A stretch of 64,000 bases of DNA from NCBI RefSeq assembly GCF_032452875.1, contig NC_083871.1, positions 905,692-969,691 on the forward strand, read 5' to 3'. This document shows positions 1-11,451 of this stretch, piece by piece. The position numbers were made by a program, and so were the translations under genes. The notes below the pieces were generated by a model that saw only the letters and a program-made list of their open reading frames with translations, was not told where the DNA came from and made no database searches. This DNA is from Bos javanicus. Its lineage: Eukaryota > Chordata > Mammalia > Artiodactyla > Bovidae. How positions within the stretch are numbered: position 1 is the first letter of the stretch; every line of letters starts with the position of its first letter.

Positions 1-33
1 ACATGACTGAGTGACTGAACTGAATTGAACTCG
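1..33 (+). mobile_element. BovB LINE 3' terminus (window-truncated)
   Basis: The first bases match the 3' end of the BovB copies further in the window (for example near 9408-9440): a GACTGAGTGACTGAACTGAA-type tail. Only the last ~33 bases lie in the window. The insertion abuts the olfactory-receptor remnant and marks where that gene fragment is cut off. Confidence 0.75.
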
Positions 34-34
34 C

Positions 35-292
35 AAATAGGTCCACCAGCATCTTGGGGCCAATGGCTGTGGAATAGCAGAGGTCAGAGAAGGAGAGATG
101 ACTGAGGAAAAAGTACAAGGTTATATTCAGCTAGGGATCCATCCTAATTAAAATAATCATTCTAAGATTTGCCAGAATGTTAACGAGATAAACAACAAAA
201 AACATGATAAATAGGGTCACTTTAATGCCAGATTTATCAGTAATTCCCCTAAATATGAATTCAGTTAAGGATGAGCAATTTTCTATTTCCAT
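35..292 (-). pseudogene. Olfactory receptor pseudogene, N-terminal fragment
   Basis: Olfactory receptors are seven-transmembrane odorant GPCRs. On the minus strand a start codon at 292-290 opens a reading frame with a short extracellular N-terminus containing an N-glycosylation site (NCS) and the family-typical LTEFIF stretch. A hydrophobic first transmembrane helix follows (about residues 22-50), then the MDP motif of the first intracellular loop. The codon after MDP is TAG, but the same frame continues with FFLSHLSFSDLCYSTAIGPK, the conserved second-helix region. About 86 codons remain of a usual ~310; the rest is removed where the BovB end begins at ~34. The expected GN before TM1's end reads AN and a usual Gly reads Arg. 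It is clearly a dead fragment; the subfamily cannot be assigned safely. Bases 293-339 are unremarkable flanking DNA. Confidence 0.85.
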
Positions 293-339
293 TCTTTGGT
301 GTTCTTGTCTACAGTTTTGAAGTAACACAAGATGAGACT

Positions 340-2510
340 CTCACAACTAGAGTAGAGCCATGAAATCTAGTGAGGAGACTCAAATGTCACAAATAGAGAG
401 AACATCCTCCCCACAGAGAACCTCCAGAAGAGGCAAGACAGCAACTAGAAAGGAGCCACGAGTCCCCTCCTGAACTTGAAAGGAGGCTTATGCCACAACT
501 CAAGAGAAGCCCATGGCCACAACGAGAAAGGAGCCCACCTGACAATACTGGAGAGTGATCCACCACCACAACTGGAGAGGAGATCCTGGACATTGCACCT
601 CAAGAGGGTCCCCTCTACCCCAAATGGAGATGCACCACCTGTGCCAGTTGAGTAGACCCCCCCTAACATCATCAGAGAAGAGTAACTTTGGCACAAGTAG
701 AGAGCAGCCCCCTGAACATCACCACTTGAGAGGAGGATTCCCATACAATGCAATTGCACAGAAGCCTCCTTCCTCAACTAGAGAGGAGGCTTCCATGCCA
801 CAACTAGAGAGGAGGGGCTGTGCCAAAATTAGAGAGTAGGCTCGCCAATATCGCACCTGGAAAAAGTGCCTGTGCACATCGCTACCAGAGAAGAAATCCC
901 CTCCACAATTTGAGAGGAACACTCCACTGCAACTCTAGAGGTTCCAGTCACACACCTTAACTAGAAAAGAGCCCCCTAAAAAACTCAAGAGGATTCTGCA
1001 CACCACAACTATAGAGGAGCTCATCCAACACAAGTAAGAGTTGACCCCCCACAGCAACTAGAGAGGAGCACCATGCCACAGGTTGTTTAGCCACCCATGC
1101 ATCACAACTAAACAGAAGCCACCCTGAACATTGCTACTAGAGAGGAGCCACACCATCACACTACCACAACTAAAAGGAGCCCGCCTACCACAACTAGACA
1201 GGAGTCTGCAAACGACAATTAGAGAACAGCCATCCCACCACAAATAAAAAGTGGACCCTCACTGCAACTAGAGTGGAGCCTTATGCCACAACTAGAGAGT
1301 AGCCTCTGGCACATTGCAACTAGACAGGGGTCAGCCTGCACATCACTACTAGAAAGGATCTGCCCCACTGTAGCTCAAGAGGAGGCTCCACCATAATTCT
1401 AAAGGAACCCTGAGTCACCTGCTACTACTCAAGAGGAAATTTGACAGAAGACCAAGGCTGTAAGAATAAAAGGTGCCTCTGGCCAATGTGACAGGGGGAC
1501 TCCCTGGTCAAAACTGAAGAGGATTCCCCTAGATAAACTAGAGTGGTGTCCCCCAGGATATCACACCTAGACCTTCTGCCTCCAATGGAGATGAACTCCA
1601 TGAAGTAAGTTGAGTGTAGTCCCTCACACATAGAGCAGCAATCCCATTAATATTGTACCAAAAGTAGAGGGGATCTCCCCCATGGAGATGGCCACACCCC
1701 AACCACAGAGGACATAGCCCTGCACCTGGAGAGGAGCCCACCACAACTCGAGAGAAGCCTGCTGACATGACACATAGATAGGAGCCCCTCTGCTGCTGAA
1801 AGAGATGAACCTCACACCAGAAGTAGAGAGGAGCTTGGATACCACAACTAGAGAGAATCTAAACCATTACAACTTCAGAGTTGACCCCGACCAGAATGGT
1901 AGAGAAGTACGATGTCAAAACAAGCGAGTAGCCACCCAACATTGCAGCAAGACAGGAGACCCCCTGCACATCCCTGCACTTGGAGAGACAAGTTGCTCCA
2001 AGACAACTCAAGAAGAGGCCCCAATGCAAGTCAAGAGGAACCCTGGGTAACCCTCAAGTTTAGAGGAACCCCGAGTTCACTGCCACGGCTCCAGTGGAAC
2101 CCTACGTCCCACACTGCAACTCAAGAGGAACACTGATTTCATACTGCAACTAGAGAGTACCTCTGAGTCCCTGCTCTGACTCAAGAGGAACCCCAAGTTC
2201 CCCCTGCAACATAAGAGGAGGCCCGGTTCCCCAGCTGCAACTCGAGAGAAACCCTGAGATCCCTGACGCAACTCAAGAGGAATCCCAATTTACCCGCCTC
2301 AACTCAAGAGGAGGCCTGACTCCTCTGTTGCAACTCAAGAGAACCCCAAGTTTCCCACCACAACTCAAGAAGTACCCTGACTTCACCACCTCAACACAAC
2401 AAGAGGCCTGATTCACCTGCAGTGACACAAGAGGAATCCCAAGTTTCCCATCACAACACTAGTAGAGACACTAGCCCATTGATGCAACTCCAGAGGATTT
2501 CCAAGATGAG
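340..2510. repeat. Decayed ~31-bp tandem repeat array, block A left half
   Basis: Tandem units of about 27-31 bp with the core CACAACTAGAGAGGAGCC, shifting rightward to CAACTCAAGAGGAACCCC. The sequence is related to the better preserved CTCGAG arrays at 34.6-44.4 and 60.9-64 kb, but most cores read CTAGAG or CTCAAG here. No coding gene is visible; short open frames are by-products of the repeat. The block resumes at 6376 after the BovB insertion. Segment 1375-1700 has a diverged counterpart at 6775-7140. Confidence 0.8.
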
Positions 2511-2542
2511 ATTCAGTTCACTTCAGTTCACTTCATTTCAGT

Positions 2543-3311
2543 TCAGTCGCTCAGTTGTGTCCCACTCTTTGCGACCCCATGAATTGCAGCACGCCAGGCC
2601 TCCCTGTCCATCACAAACTCCCAGAGTTCAACCAGACTCACGTCCATCAAGTCAGTGATGCCATCCAGCCATCTTATCCTCTGTCGTCCCCTTCTCCTCC
2701 TGCCCCCAATACCTCCCAGCATCAGAGTCTTTTCCAATGAGTCAGCACTTCGCATGAGGTGGCCAAAGTACTGAAGTTTCAGCTTCAGCATCATTCCCTC
2801 CAAAGAAATCCCAGGGCTGATCTCCTTCAGAATGGACTGATTGGATCTCGTTGAAGTCCAAGGGACTCTCAAGAGTCTTCTCCAACACCACAGTTCAAAA
2901 GCATCAATTCTTCAGCGCTCAGCCTTCTTCACAGTCCAACTCTCACATCCATACATGACCACAGGAAAAACCATAGCCTTGACTAAATGGACCTTTGTTG
3001 GCAAAGTAATGTCTCTGCTTTTGAATATGCTATCTAGGTTGGTCAAAACTTTCCTTCCAAAGAGTAAGCATCTTTTAATTTCATGGCTGCAGTCACCATC
3101 TGCAGTGAATTTGGAGCCCCCCAAAATAAAGTCTGACACTGTTTCCACTGTTTCCCCATCTATTTCCCATGAAGTGATGGGACCAGATGCCATGATCTTC
3201 GTTTTCTGAATGTTGAGTTTTAAGCCAACTTTTTCACTCTCCTCTTTCACATTCATCAAGAAGCTTTGTAGTTCCTCTTCACTTTCTGCCATAAGGGGTG
3301 GTGTCATCTGC
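2543..3311 (-). pseudogene. BovB ORF2 3' portion (post-polymerase region)
   Basis: Minus-strand translation gives the C-terminal part of the BovB polymerase protein. It includes KLNIQKTKIMASGPITSWEI just after the catalytic core, the FGRKVLTNLDSIFKSRDI stretch, and the terminal SNQSILKEISPG, FGHLMR and GIGGRRRRG motifs. Two frames are needed, with breaks near 2900, so it is not a continuous ORF. The same region occurs on the plus strand at 8864-9440 and 11700-12400. Confidence 0.85.
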
Positions 3312-4385
3312 ATATCTGAGGTGATTGATATTTCTCCTAGCAATCTTGATTCCAGCTTGTGCTTTTTCCAGCCCAGCATTTCTCATGATGTACTCTGCAT
3401 ATAAGTTAAATAAGCAGGGTGACAATATACAGCCTTGATGTACTCTTTTTCCTATTTGGAACCAGTCTGTTGTTCCATGTCCAGTTCTAACTGTTGCTTC
3501 CTGACCTGCATACAGATTTCTCAAGAGGCAGATCAGGTGGTCTGGTATTCCCATCTCTTTCAGAATTTTCCACAGTTTATTGTGATCCACACAGTCAAAG
3601 CCTTTGGCATAGTGAATAAAGCAGAAATAGATGCTTTTCTGGAACTCTCTTGCTTTTTTCATGATCCAGCGGATGTTGGCAATGTGATCTCTGGTTCCTC
3701 TGCCTTTTCTAAAACCAGCTTAAACATCAGGAAGTTCACCGTTCATGTATTGCTAAAGCCTGGCTTGGAGAATTTTGAGCATTACTTTACTAGCATGTGA
3801 GATGAGTGCAATTGAGCGGTAGTTTGAGTGTTCTTTGGCATTGCCTTTCTTTGGGATTGGAATGAAACTGACTTTTTCCAGTCCTGTGGCCACTACTGAG
3901 TTTTCCAAATTTGCTGGCATATTGAGTGTGGCACGTTCACAGCATCATCTTTCAGGATTTGAAATAGCTCAACTGGAATTCCAACACGTGGACTAGCTTT
4001 GTTCGTAGTGATGCTTTCTAAGGCCCATTTGACTTCACATTCCAGGATGTCTGGCTCTAGGTCAGTGATCACACCATCGTGATTCTCTGGGTCGTGAAGA
4101 TCTTTTTTGTAGAGTTCTGTGTATTCTTGTCACCTCTTCTTAATATCTTCTGCTTCTGTTGGGTCCATACCATTTCTGTCCTTTATTGAGCCCATCTTTG
4201 CATGAAATGTTCCCTAGGTATCTCTAATTTTCTTGAAGAGATCTCTAGTCTTTCCCATTCTGTTTTTTTTTTCCCTCTATTTCTTTGCATTGATCACTGA
4301 GGAAGGCTTTCTTATCTCTTTTTGCTATTCTTTGGAACTCTGCATTCAGATGCTTATATCTTTCCTTTTCTCCTTTGTTTTTCAC
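3312..4385 (-). pseudogene. BovB reverse transcriptase segment, duplicate copy 2
   Basis: This copy reads, 5' to 3' on the minus strand, from KGEKERYKHLNAEFQRIA through the linker (KDLHDPENH, DLEPDILE) into the reverse transcriptase fingers and palm (LLRNLYAGQEATVRTGHG, CILSPCLFNLYAEYIMRNAG). It continues leftward into the catalytic box RYADD, which is intact. The frame is broken several times between 3660 and 4245. It is a second copy of 4386-5457, displaced by about 1074 bp. Confidence 0.85.
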
Positions 4386-5457
4386 ATATTTGAGGTTATT
4401 GATATTTCTCCCAGCAATCTTCATTCCAGCTTGTGTTTCTTCCAGTCCAGCGTTTCTCATGATGTACTCTGCATATAAGTTAAATAAGCAGGGTGACAAT
4501 ATACAAACTTTACGTACTCCTTTTCCTATTTGGAACCAGTCTGCTGTTCCATGTCCAGTTCTAACTGTTGCTTCCTGACCTGCATACAGGTTTCTCAAGA
4601 GGCAGGTCAGGTGGTCTGGTATTCCCATCTCTTTAAGAATTTTCCACAGTTTATTGTGATCCACACAGTCAAAGGCTTTGGCATAGTGAATAAAGCAGAA
4701 ATAGATGTTTTTCTGAACTCTCTTGCTTTTTCCATGATCCAGCAGATGTTGACAATTTGATCTCTGGTTCCTCTGCCTTTTCTAAAACCAGCTTAAACAT
4801 CAGGAAGTTCACGGTTCATTTGTTGCTGAAGACTGGCTTGGAGAATTTTGAGCATTACTTTACTAGCATGTGAGATGAGTGCAATTGTGTGGTAATTTGA
4901 GCATTCTTTGGCATTGCCTTTCTTTGGGATTGGGATGAAAACTGACCTTTTCCAGCCCTGTGGCCACTGCTGAGTTTTCCAAATTTGCTGGCATTTTGAG
5001 TGTAGCACTTTCACAGCATCATCTTTCAGGATTTGGAATAGCTCAACTGGAATTCCATTACCTCCACTAGCTTTGATCGTAGTGATGCTTTCTAAGGCCC
5101 ACTTGACTTCATATTCCAGGATGTCTGGCTCTAGGTCAGTGACCACACCATAGTGATTCTCTGGGTCGTGAAGATCTTTTTTGTAAATTCTTCTGTGTAT
5201 TCTTGCCATCTCTTCTTAATATCTTCTGCTTCTGTTAGGTCCATACCATTTCTGTCCTTTATTGAGCCCATCTTTGCATGAAACGTTCCCTTGGTATCTC
5301 TAATTTTCTTGAAGAGATCTCTAGTCTTTCCCATTCTGTTGTTTTCCTCCATTTCTTTGCATTGATCACTGAAGAAAGCTTTCCTATCTCTTCTTGCTAT
5401 TCTTTGGAACTCTGCATTCAGATGTTTATATCTTTCCTTTTCTCCTTTGCTTTTCAC
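4386..5457 (-). pseudogene. BovB reverse transcriptase segment, duplicate copy 1
   Basis: The upstream copy (in element sense) of the duplicated block. Minus-strand frames at 5131-5457 and 4793-5209 encode the polymerase N-terminal region, the linker with FIPIPKKGNAKECSNYHTIA and the start of the fingers. 4400-4664 continues to the LYAGQEA and CILSPCLFNLYAEYIM boxes. It stops at NINNLKY, just before the catalytic ADD, and joins at ~4386 back to the KGEKERYKHL segment of copy 2. The junction therefore removes the catalytic aspartates from this copy. Confidence 0.85.
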
Positions 5458-5699
5458 TTCTCTTCTTTTCACAGCTATTTGTAAGGCCTCCCCAGACAGC
5501 CATTTTGCTTTTTTGCATTTCTTTTCCATGGGGATGGTCTTGATCCCTGTCTCCTGTACAATGTCATGAACCTCATTCCATAGTTCATCAGACACTCTAT
5601 CAGATCTAGGCCCTTAAATCTATTTCTCACTTCCACTATATAATCATAAGGGATTTGATTTAGGTCATAACTGAATGGTCTAGTGGTTTTCCCTGCTTA
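5458..5699 (-). pseudogene. BovB ORF2, region between endonuclease and polymerase
   Basis: The minus-strand frame carries DELWNEVHDIVQETG, the PMEKKCKKAKWLSGEALQIA stretch and the upstream KPLDHSVMT-like residues of BovB ORF2. The endonuclease domain expected further upstream is absent: at ~5699 the sequence switches orientation to the 5' UTR. Confidence 0.8.
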
Positions 5700-6364
5700 C
5701 TAAGTGCAGCAGCAGCTGCAGCCGGTGTAGTAAGCACGGCCGAGAGGAGCTACCCCACGTCCGAGGTCAGGAGGTAGTGGCTGAGAGTGCCAGAAGCCGG
5801 GAGGACCCCGTGCCCGAAGAGCGGTGGCCAAGAGGAGTTACCCCACGTCTGAAGTCAGAGGCAGTGGCCGAGAGTGCCAGGCTGTAACGGTGCAGGAATG
5901 GCCGAGAAGAGCTACCCAAGTCCGAGGTCAGGGGCTGCAGCTGAGAGGAGCTACCCAGTGTCCAAGGTCAGGGACAGCGGCCGAGAGGAGTTACCCCACA
6001 TCCAAGGAGTGGTGGCTGCACGGGTGCAAGAGGGCCTAGAGAGGCTATCCCACATTGAAGGTCAGGAAGGGCGGCAGTGAGGAGATACCCCTCGTCCAAG
6101 GTAAGAGAAACCCAAGTAAGATGGTAGGTATTGCAAGAGGGCATCAGAAGGCAGACACAATGAAACCATACTCACAGAAAACTAGTCAATCTAATCACAC
6201 TAGGACCACAGCCTTGTCTAACTCAATGAAACTAAGACATGCCCCTGGTTAACCCAAGACGGGCGGGTCATGGTGGAGAGATCTGACAGAATGTGGTCCA
6301 CTGGAGAAGGGAATGGCAAACCACTTCAGTATTCTTGCCTTGAGAACCCCATGAACAGTATAAA
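5700..6364 (+). mobile_element. BovB 5' UTR, inverted (twin-priming arm)
   Basis: Plus-strand sequence with several repeats of GCCGAGAGGAGCTACCCCAC spaced 40-60 bp, the GC-rich tandem motif of the BovB 5' end, followed by the leader ending in CCACTGGAGAAGGGAATGGC and the GAACCCCATGAACAGTAT segment. It is opposite in orientation to 2511-5699 and ends at the right target duplication. The tandem motif may be the internal promoter region of the element; that is inference. Confidence 0.85.
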
Positions 6365-7892
6365 AAGATGAGATTACCCCAACACAATTTGAGAGAAGCA
6401 TTCTACCACCACAAGAGAGGAAGCCTCAGACCACAACTAAGCAGGAGGCACATCCTGCCACAAATAGACAGGAGCTTCCTGCACATGGCAACTAGAAAAA
6501 GTGCCCCTTCTCATTAAAACCATAGAGGAGTTACCCAACTCCCAATTTGAGAAGAGCGCTCTACCACATCTAGAGAGGAGCCCAACTACCACAATTAAAG
6601 AGAAGTTCCCCTGCCATAACTAAAGAGGAGACGAGCAGACCCACAGCAAATAAAGAGCGCACCCCCACTGCAATTAGAGTGTAGCCCATGCTGCACCTAG
6701 GGTGTGGCCTCCCACACATTGCACTTAGACAAGGACCAGCCTGCACATCACTACTACAGAGGATCTGTCCCACTGCAGCTCCAGAGGAGTCTCCACCACA
6801 ACTCTAAAGGAACCCCAAGCCACATGCTGCAACTCAAGAGGCACCCCAAGTTCCCCGCTGAAGTTTCACAGGATCCCTAGACTGGAACAAGAAAAGGGGT
6901 CACTGGACCAAATGACAGAGTGGCTCCCCAGCCAAAACTGAAGCAGATTCCCCAGGCACAACTAGAGTGGTGTCCCCTGGGATATCACACTGAGATAGAA
7001 GACCTTGTTCCTCCAGTGGAGATAAGCTCCCTAAAAGAACTCTAGTTGAGGCCCTCACAACTAGAGAACAGAAACCCCACTAATATTAGTGAGGAACCCA
7101 TAGCACCAAAAGCAGAGAGGACCTCCCCCGTGGAGACATGCACACCCCAACTAGAGAGGACACAGCTTCACCCCTAGAGAGGAGCCCTACACCACAACTT
7201 GAGAGGAACCCACTGGACAGGAGCCCCTCTTCTGCTAATACAGACGAACCTCACACCACAAGGAGAGAAGAGCTTGCACACCACCATTGGAGAGAATTGA
7301 AACCCCCACAACTACAGAGTAGACCCGGACCACAAGGAGAGAGTAGTCCCTTGCTAAAACTAGGGAGCAGCCACCCGTTACTGCAACAAGACAGGAGCCC
7401 CCTGCAGATCCTTGCTAGAGACAAGTTGCCCCAAGAGAACTTGAGAGGAGGCCCTAACACAAGTCCCAGGAACCCTGAGTACCAACCAAACTCGAGAAGA
7501 ACCCCGAGTTTCCCACCATGACTCCAGTGGAATCTTGCATCCCACACTGGAACTCCTGAGGAACACTGATTTCCTGCTACAAATGGAGAGGAGCTCTGAG
7601 TCCCCTGCAGCAACTCTAGAGGAAACCTCGAGTTTCCAGCAACAACTAGAGAGGAACTCCGTGTTTCTGCTGCAACTCGAGAGGAGGTCCAATTCCCCTG
7701 CTGCAACTCTAGAGGAAACACAAGTTCCCTACCTCAACTTGAGAAGAGTCCTGATTCCCCTGTTGCCACTTGAGAGGAATCCTTAGATCCCCATCACAAC
7801 TTGAGAGGAATCCCGAGTTTCCTGCCACAAGTTGAAACAACACTGAGTTCCCCTCAACTCGACATAAGGCCTGATTCCTCTGCAGCAACTCG
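6365..7892. repeat. Decayed ~31-bp tandem repeat array, block A right half
   Basis: Same family as 340-2510. From about 7190 the units become cleaner (CAACTCGAGAGGAGG and relatives, spacing ~31 bp). The segment 6775-7140 aligns with 1375-1700 and 7500-7640 aligns with 2070-2180, so the two halves are copies of a longer repeat rather than simply the two sides of one insertion. At 7893 the array changes abruptly to the unrelated 52-bp repeat. Confidence 0.8.
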
Positions 7893-8863
7893 AATGGAAT
7901 ATGTGACCCCAGGTGCAAGGTCTGGGGTGTGGTGTCACCCAGTGACTGTGCAGGTGTGACCCCAGGTACAGAGTCTGGAGAGAAGTGTCACCCTAGAAAC
8001 TGTGGAAGTATGACTACAGGTGCAGTGTCGGTATGGGATCATGCTGGAAATGGTGGTCATGTGAACCCAGGTGCACAGTCTGGGAGGGAGTCAACATGGA
8101 GATTATTGACATGTGACTCCAGGTATAAGGTCTGGGAGGTGGGATTACCCTGAACTGTGGATATATGATCCTAGTTGGTCAGTCTGGTGGGTGGGGTCAC
8201 CCTGAAGACTGGGGACATGTGACCCCAGGCACAGTGTCTGCAGAGGGGTGTCACCAGTAGACACTGTGCAAATGTGACCCAAGGTCCAGGGTCGAGGGGG
8301 GTCACCCTGGATACTGTGGACATTGACCCCAAATGTAGGGTCTAGGAGGTCGGGTACCCTAGAGACTTTGAATATGCGACTCCAAATACAGGGTTTGTGA
8401 AGTGGGGTATCCTAGGAGACTGTGTACACGTGTACCCTGGTACAGGTTCTGGGAGGTGGGTTCATTTCTGGGACAGTGAACATGTGGCTTAAAGTGCAAT
8501 GTCTGGGGGAGAGGCTGACCCTGGAGACTGTGGACTTGTGACAACACATATATAGCATGGGAGAGGGTAACCCTGGAGACTATGTACATGTGACCACAGG
8601 TGTAGGGTCTGGATGGGGGGTCACCTTGAGACTGTGGATGTGAACCCAGGTGCTGGGTCTGAGAGATGGCGTAACCCTGGAGACTGTGGATGTGGGAACT
8701 CAGATACAGGGTCTTGGTGGTGGGGTCACCCTGGGGACTGTGGACATGTGACCCAAAATGCAGTGTCTGGGGAAGAGTCTGACTCTGGAGACTGTGGACA
8801 TATGACCCGTGTATATGGTCTAGGAGGAGGTCATCGTGGATACTGCAGACATTTAACACCAGG
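7893..8863. repeat. ~52-bp tandem repeat array, block B segment 1
   Basis: Tandem units of about 50-54 bp. The unit joins GTGGACATGTGACCCC, a GGTGCAGGGTCTGGGAGG stretch and GGGGTCACCCTGGAGACT. Unit length is not a multiple of three and frames wander between units, so the open frames here are not genes. Segment 8240-8400 has clear counterparts at 31380-31530 and 32238-32390. Confidence 0.9.
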
Positions 8864-9440
8864 TGCAGATGGTAATTGCAGCCATGAAATTAAAAGATGT
8901 TTACTCCTTGAAAGTAAAGTTATGACTAACCTAGATAGCATATTAAAAAGCAGAGATATTGCTTTTCCAACAAAGGTCCATCTAGTCAAGGCTATGGTTT
9001 TTCCAGTGGTCAGGTATGGATGTGAGAGTTGGACTGTGAAGAAAGCTGAGCACTGAAAAATTGATGCTTTTGAACTGTGGTGTTGGAGAAGACTCTTGAG
9101 GGTTCCTTGGACTGCAAGGAGATCCAACCAGTCCATTTTAAAGGAGACTAGTCCTGGGTGTTCATTGGAAGGACTGATGCTGAGGCTGAAACTCCAGTAC
9201 TTTGACCATCTCATGCAAAGTGTTGACTCATTTGAAAAGACCCTGATTCTTGGAGGGATTGGGGGCAGGAGGAGAAGGGGATGACAGAGCATGAGATGCT
9301 TGGATGGCATCACCAACTCGATGGACATGAGTTTGGGTGAACTCCAGGAGTTGGTGATGGACAGGGAGGCCTGGCATGCTGCGATTCATGGGGTGGCAAA
9401 GAGTCAGACACGACTGAGTGACTGAACTGAACTGAACTGA
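8864..9440 (+). mobile_element. 5'-truncated BovB LINE
   Basis: The 3' ~577 bp of BovB: the reading frame from DGNCSHEIKRCLLL through the MVFPVVRYGCESWTVKKAEH box and on to the ACTGA-rich tail at 9405-9440. It shares a few bases (GCAG) with the satellite at the left junction, so no clear target duplication can be drawn. The coding part has only 3' ORF2 and no catalytic core. Confidence 0.9.
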
Positions 9441-11451
9441 TAGGGCCTGGAAGTGGGGTCACAATGGAGACTGTGGCCATGTGACCCAAGTACAGGGTCT
9501 GGGGAGGGCTGTCATTCTGGGGACTGTGGATGTGTGATCCCAGATGCAGCATTTGAAGGGGATCACCCTGAAGACTGTGGACATGTGACACTAGATGCAG
9601 GGTCTGGGAGTGGATCACCCTGGAGACTGAGGACGTGTGAACCCAGTACTGGGTTTTGGAAGCAGGGTAACCCGGGAGACTGTGTATGTGACCACATGTG
9701 TAAGGTCTGGGAGGCAGGGTCACCCTGGGGACTGTGGACGTGTGACTCAAAGTGAAGCATTTGGGGAGGGCGCTCTCCCTGGAGGCTGCACATGTGCTCC
9801 AAGGCAAATGATCTGAGAGGGGATCATCAAGGAGACTGTGGACATGCAACTACAGTAATTGTGTCTAGGAGTTGTGGTTACCCTGGAGAGGGTGAACATG
9901 TGATCCCAGGTTCAGGGTCTAGTGGGTGGGGTCACCCTGGACACTATGGACGTGTGACCTCAGAACAGGGTCTTGGAGGTGGGGTCATTCGGGGCCAGTA
10001 GACTTGTGACCCCAAGTGCAGGGTCGGGGAGGTAGGGTCACCCTGGAGACTGTAAACATGTTATCTCGGGTTCAGGGTCTGGGAGGGGTTTACCCTGGGC
10101 CATGGATGTGAGAATCCAGGTACAGAGTCTGGGAAGCTGTCATCCTGGAAAAAGGCAGACATGTGACCCCATGTGTAGTGACTGAGTGGGAGCTTACCCT
10201 GGAGGCTGTGGACATGTGATCCCAGGTGCTCGGACCAGTGTTGTGGGGTCACCCTGAAACCTATGGATGTGTGACCACAGATTCAGTGTCTTCGGTGGTG
10301 TCATCCTGGAGACTATGGACGTGTGACCAGATGTTCAGAGTCTGAGAATGGTGGTCACCCCAGAGACTGTGGAGGTGTGACCACAGTTAAAGTTCTGATG
10401 AAGTGGGGTTACCCTAAAGACTGGACATGTGACCCAAGGTACATGTTCTGGTGAAGTGAAGTCAGCTTGGAGATGTGGACGTGTGACCCCATTTGCAGGG
10501 TTTGGGAGTGAGTTTACCCTTGAAACTGAAAATGTGACCCCAGATACAGAGTCTTGGAGGGGAGTCATCAAGGAGACTCTGGACATGTGATCCAGGTGCA
10601 GGTATTTTGAAGGGGTTACCCTGGAGCCTGTGGACATGTGACATGAGGAGAAGGGCTTGTTGTGTGGGATCACCGTGCAGACTGTGGGGTTTTGAAACCT
10701 GGTACAGGTTTTGGGAGGTGGGTTCACACTGGATATGGGACATGTGACCCTATGTTCATAGATCTGGAAGGTTGTTATCCTGGATATGGTGGACATGTGA
10801 CCTCAGGTACATGGTCTGTGGGGGGGTTTACCCTGGAGACTGTGGCCATGTGACCCCAAGTACAGGATTTGGGCTGGGGTGTCAGCCTGGAGACTCTGGA
10901 CATGTTACCCCAGAAGCAGAATCTGGAAGTGAGTCAACCTGGAGATTCTGGACATGTGATTCCAGGAACAGTGTCCGGAGATGTGTGTCACCATATAGAC
11001 AGTAGAAATGTTACCCCAGGTGCATGTTTAGGAGGGAGTCACCCTGAAGACTGTGAAGATGTGACCACAGGTGCATGGTCTGCAAAGTGTGGTCTCTCTG
11101 GAGACAGTGGACATGTGACCCCAGGTAAAGGGTCTTAGAGGTGGGGTCACCCTGGAGAATGTGGACATGTTGCCTCAGGTGCAGGGTCTGGGAGGGATTT
11201 ACCCTGGTGACCATGGAGGTTAGAATACAGGTTCAGGGTCTGGAAGTTTTGGTCACCCTAGAGACAGTGGATGTGATACCCCAGTACAGGGTCAGGGAGA
11301 TTGGGTCAGCTTGGAGAATGTGGATGTGTCACTCCAGACAGGATGTGGGGAGGACTGTCACCCTGGAGACTGGACATGTAACCCCACATACAGGGTCTGG
11401 GAGCATGGTCACAATAGAGACTGTGGAAATTTAACCCCATGTGTAGTATCT
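9441..11451. repeat. ~52-bp tandem repeat array, block B segment 2
   Basis: Continuous ~52-bp units with the GGACATGTGACCCC core. Long-range structure is present: 10330-10460 matches 12830-12960, and 10879-11118 matches 13620-13860. After subtracting the BovB at 11452-12449 the second pair is about 1.73 kb apart. No gene. Confidence 0.9.

Larger units (their letters stand above)
2511..6364 (-). mobile_element. BovB (RTE-clade) LINE with inverted 5' end and internal tandem duplication
   Basis: BovB is the ruminant RTE-type LINE that copies itself by target-primed reverse transcription. The 3' end lies at 2511 (complement of the ACTGA-rich tail) and the body runs on the minus strand to about 5699. 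There the sequence switches to the plus strand and shows the element's 5' untranslated region up to ~6364. The direct repeat AAGATGAGATT at 2503-2513 and 6365-6375 is the target-site duplication (at least AAGATGAG). Inverted 5' part, missing middle (endonuclease) and flanking duplication are the classic twin-priming outcome. Inside, a ~1.07-kb segment is tandemly duplicated (3312-4385 and 4386-5457). It is non-functional: the endonuclease is absent and frames are broken. Confidence 0.92.

Noticed and set aside
5700..6252. Short GC-rich frames as a host exon or CpG island
   Set aside because: The repeated GCCGAGAGGAGCTACCCCAC motif and the following leader are the BovB 5' UTR.
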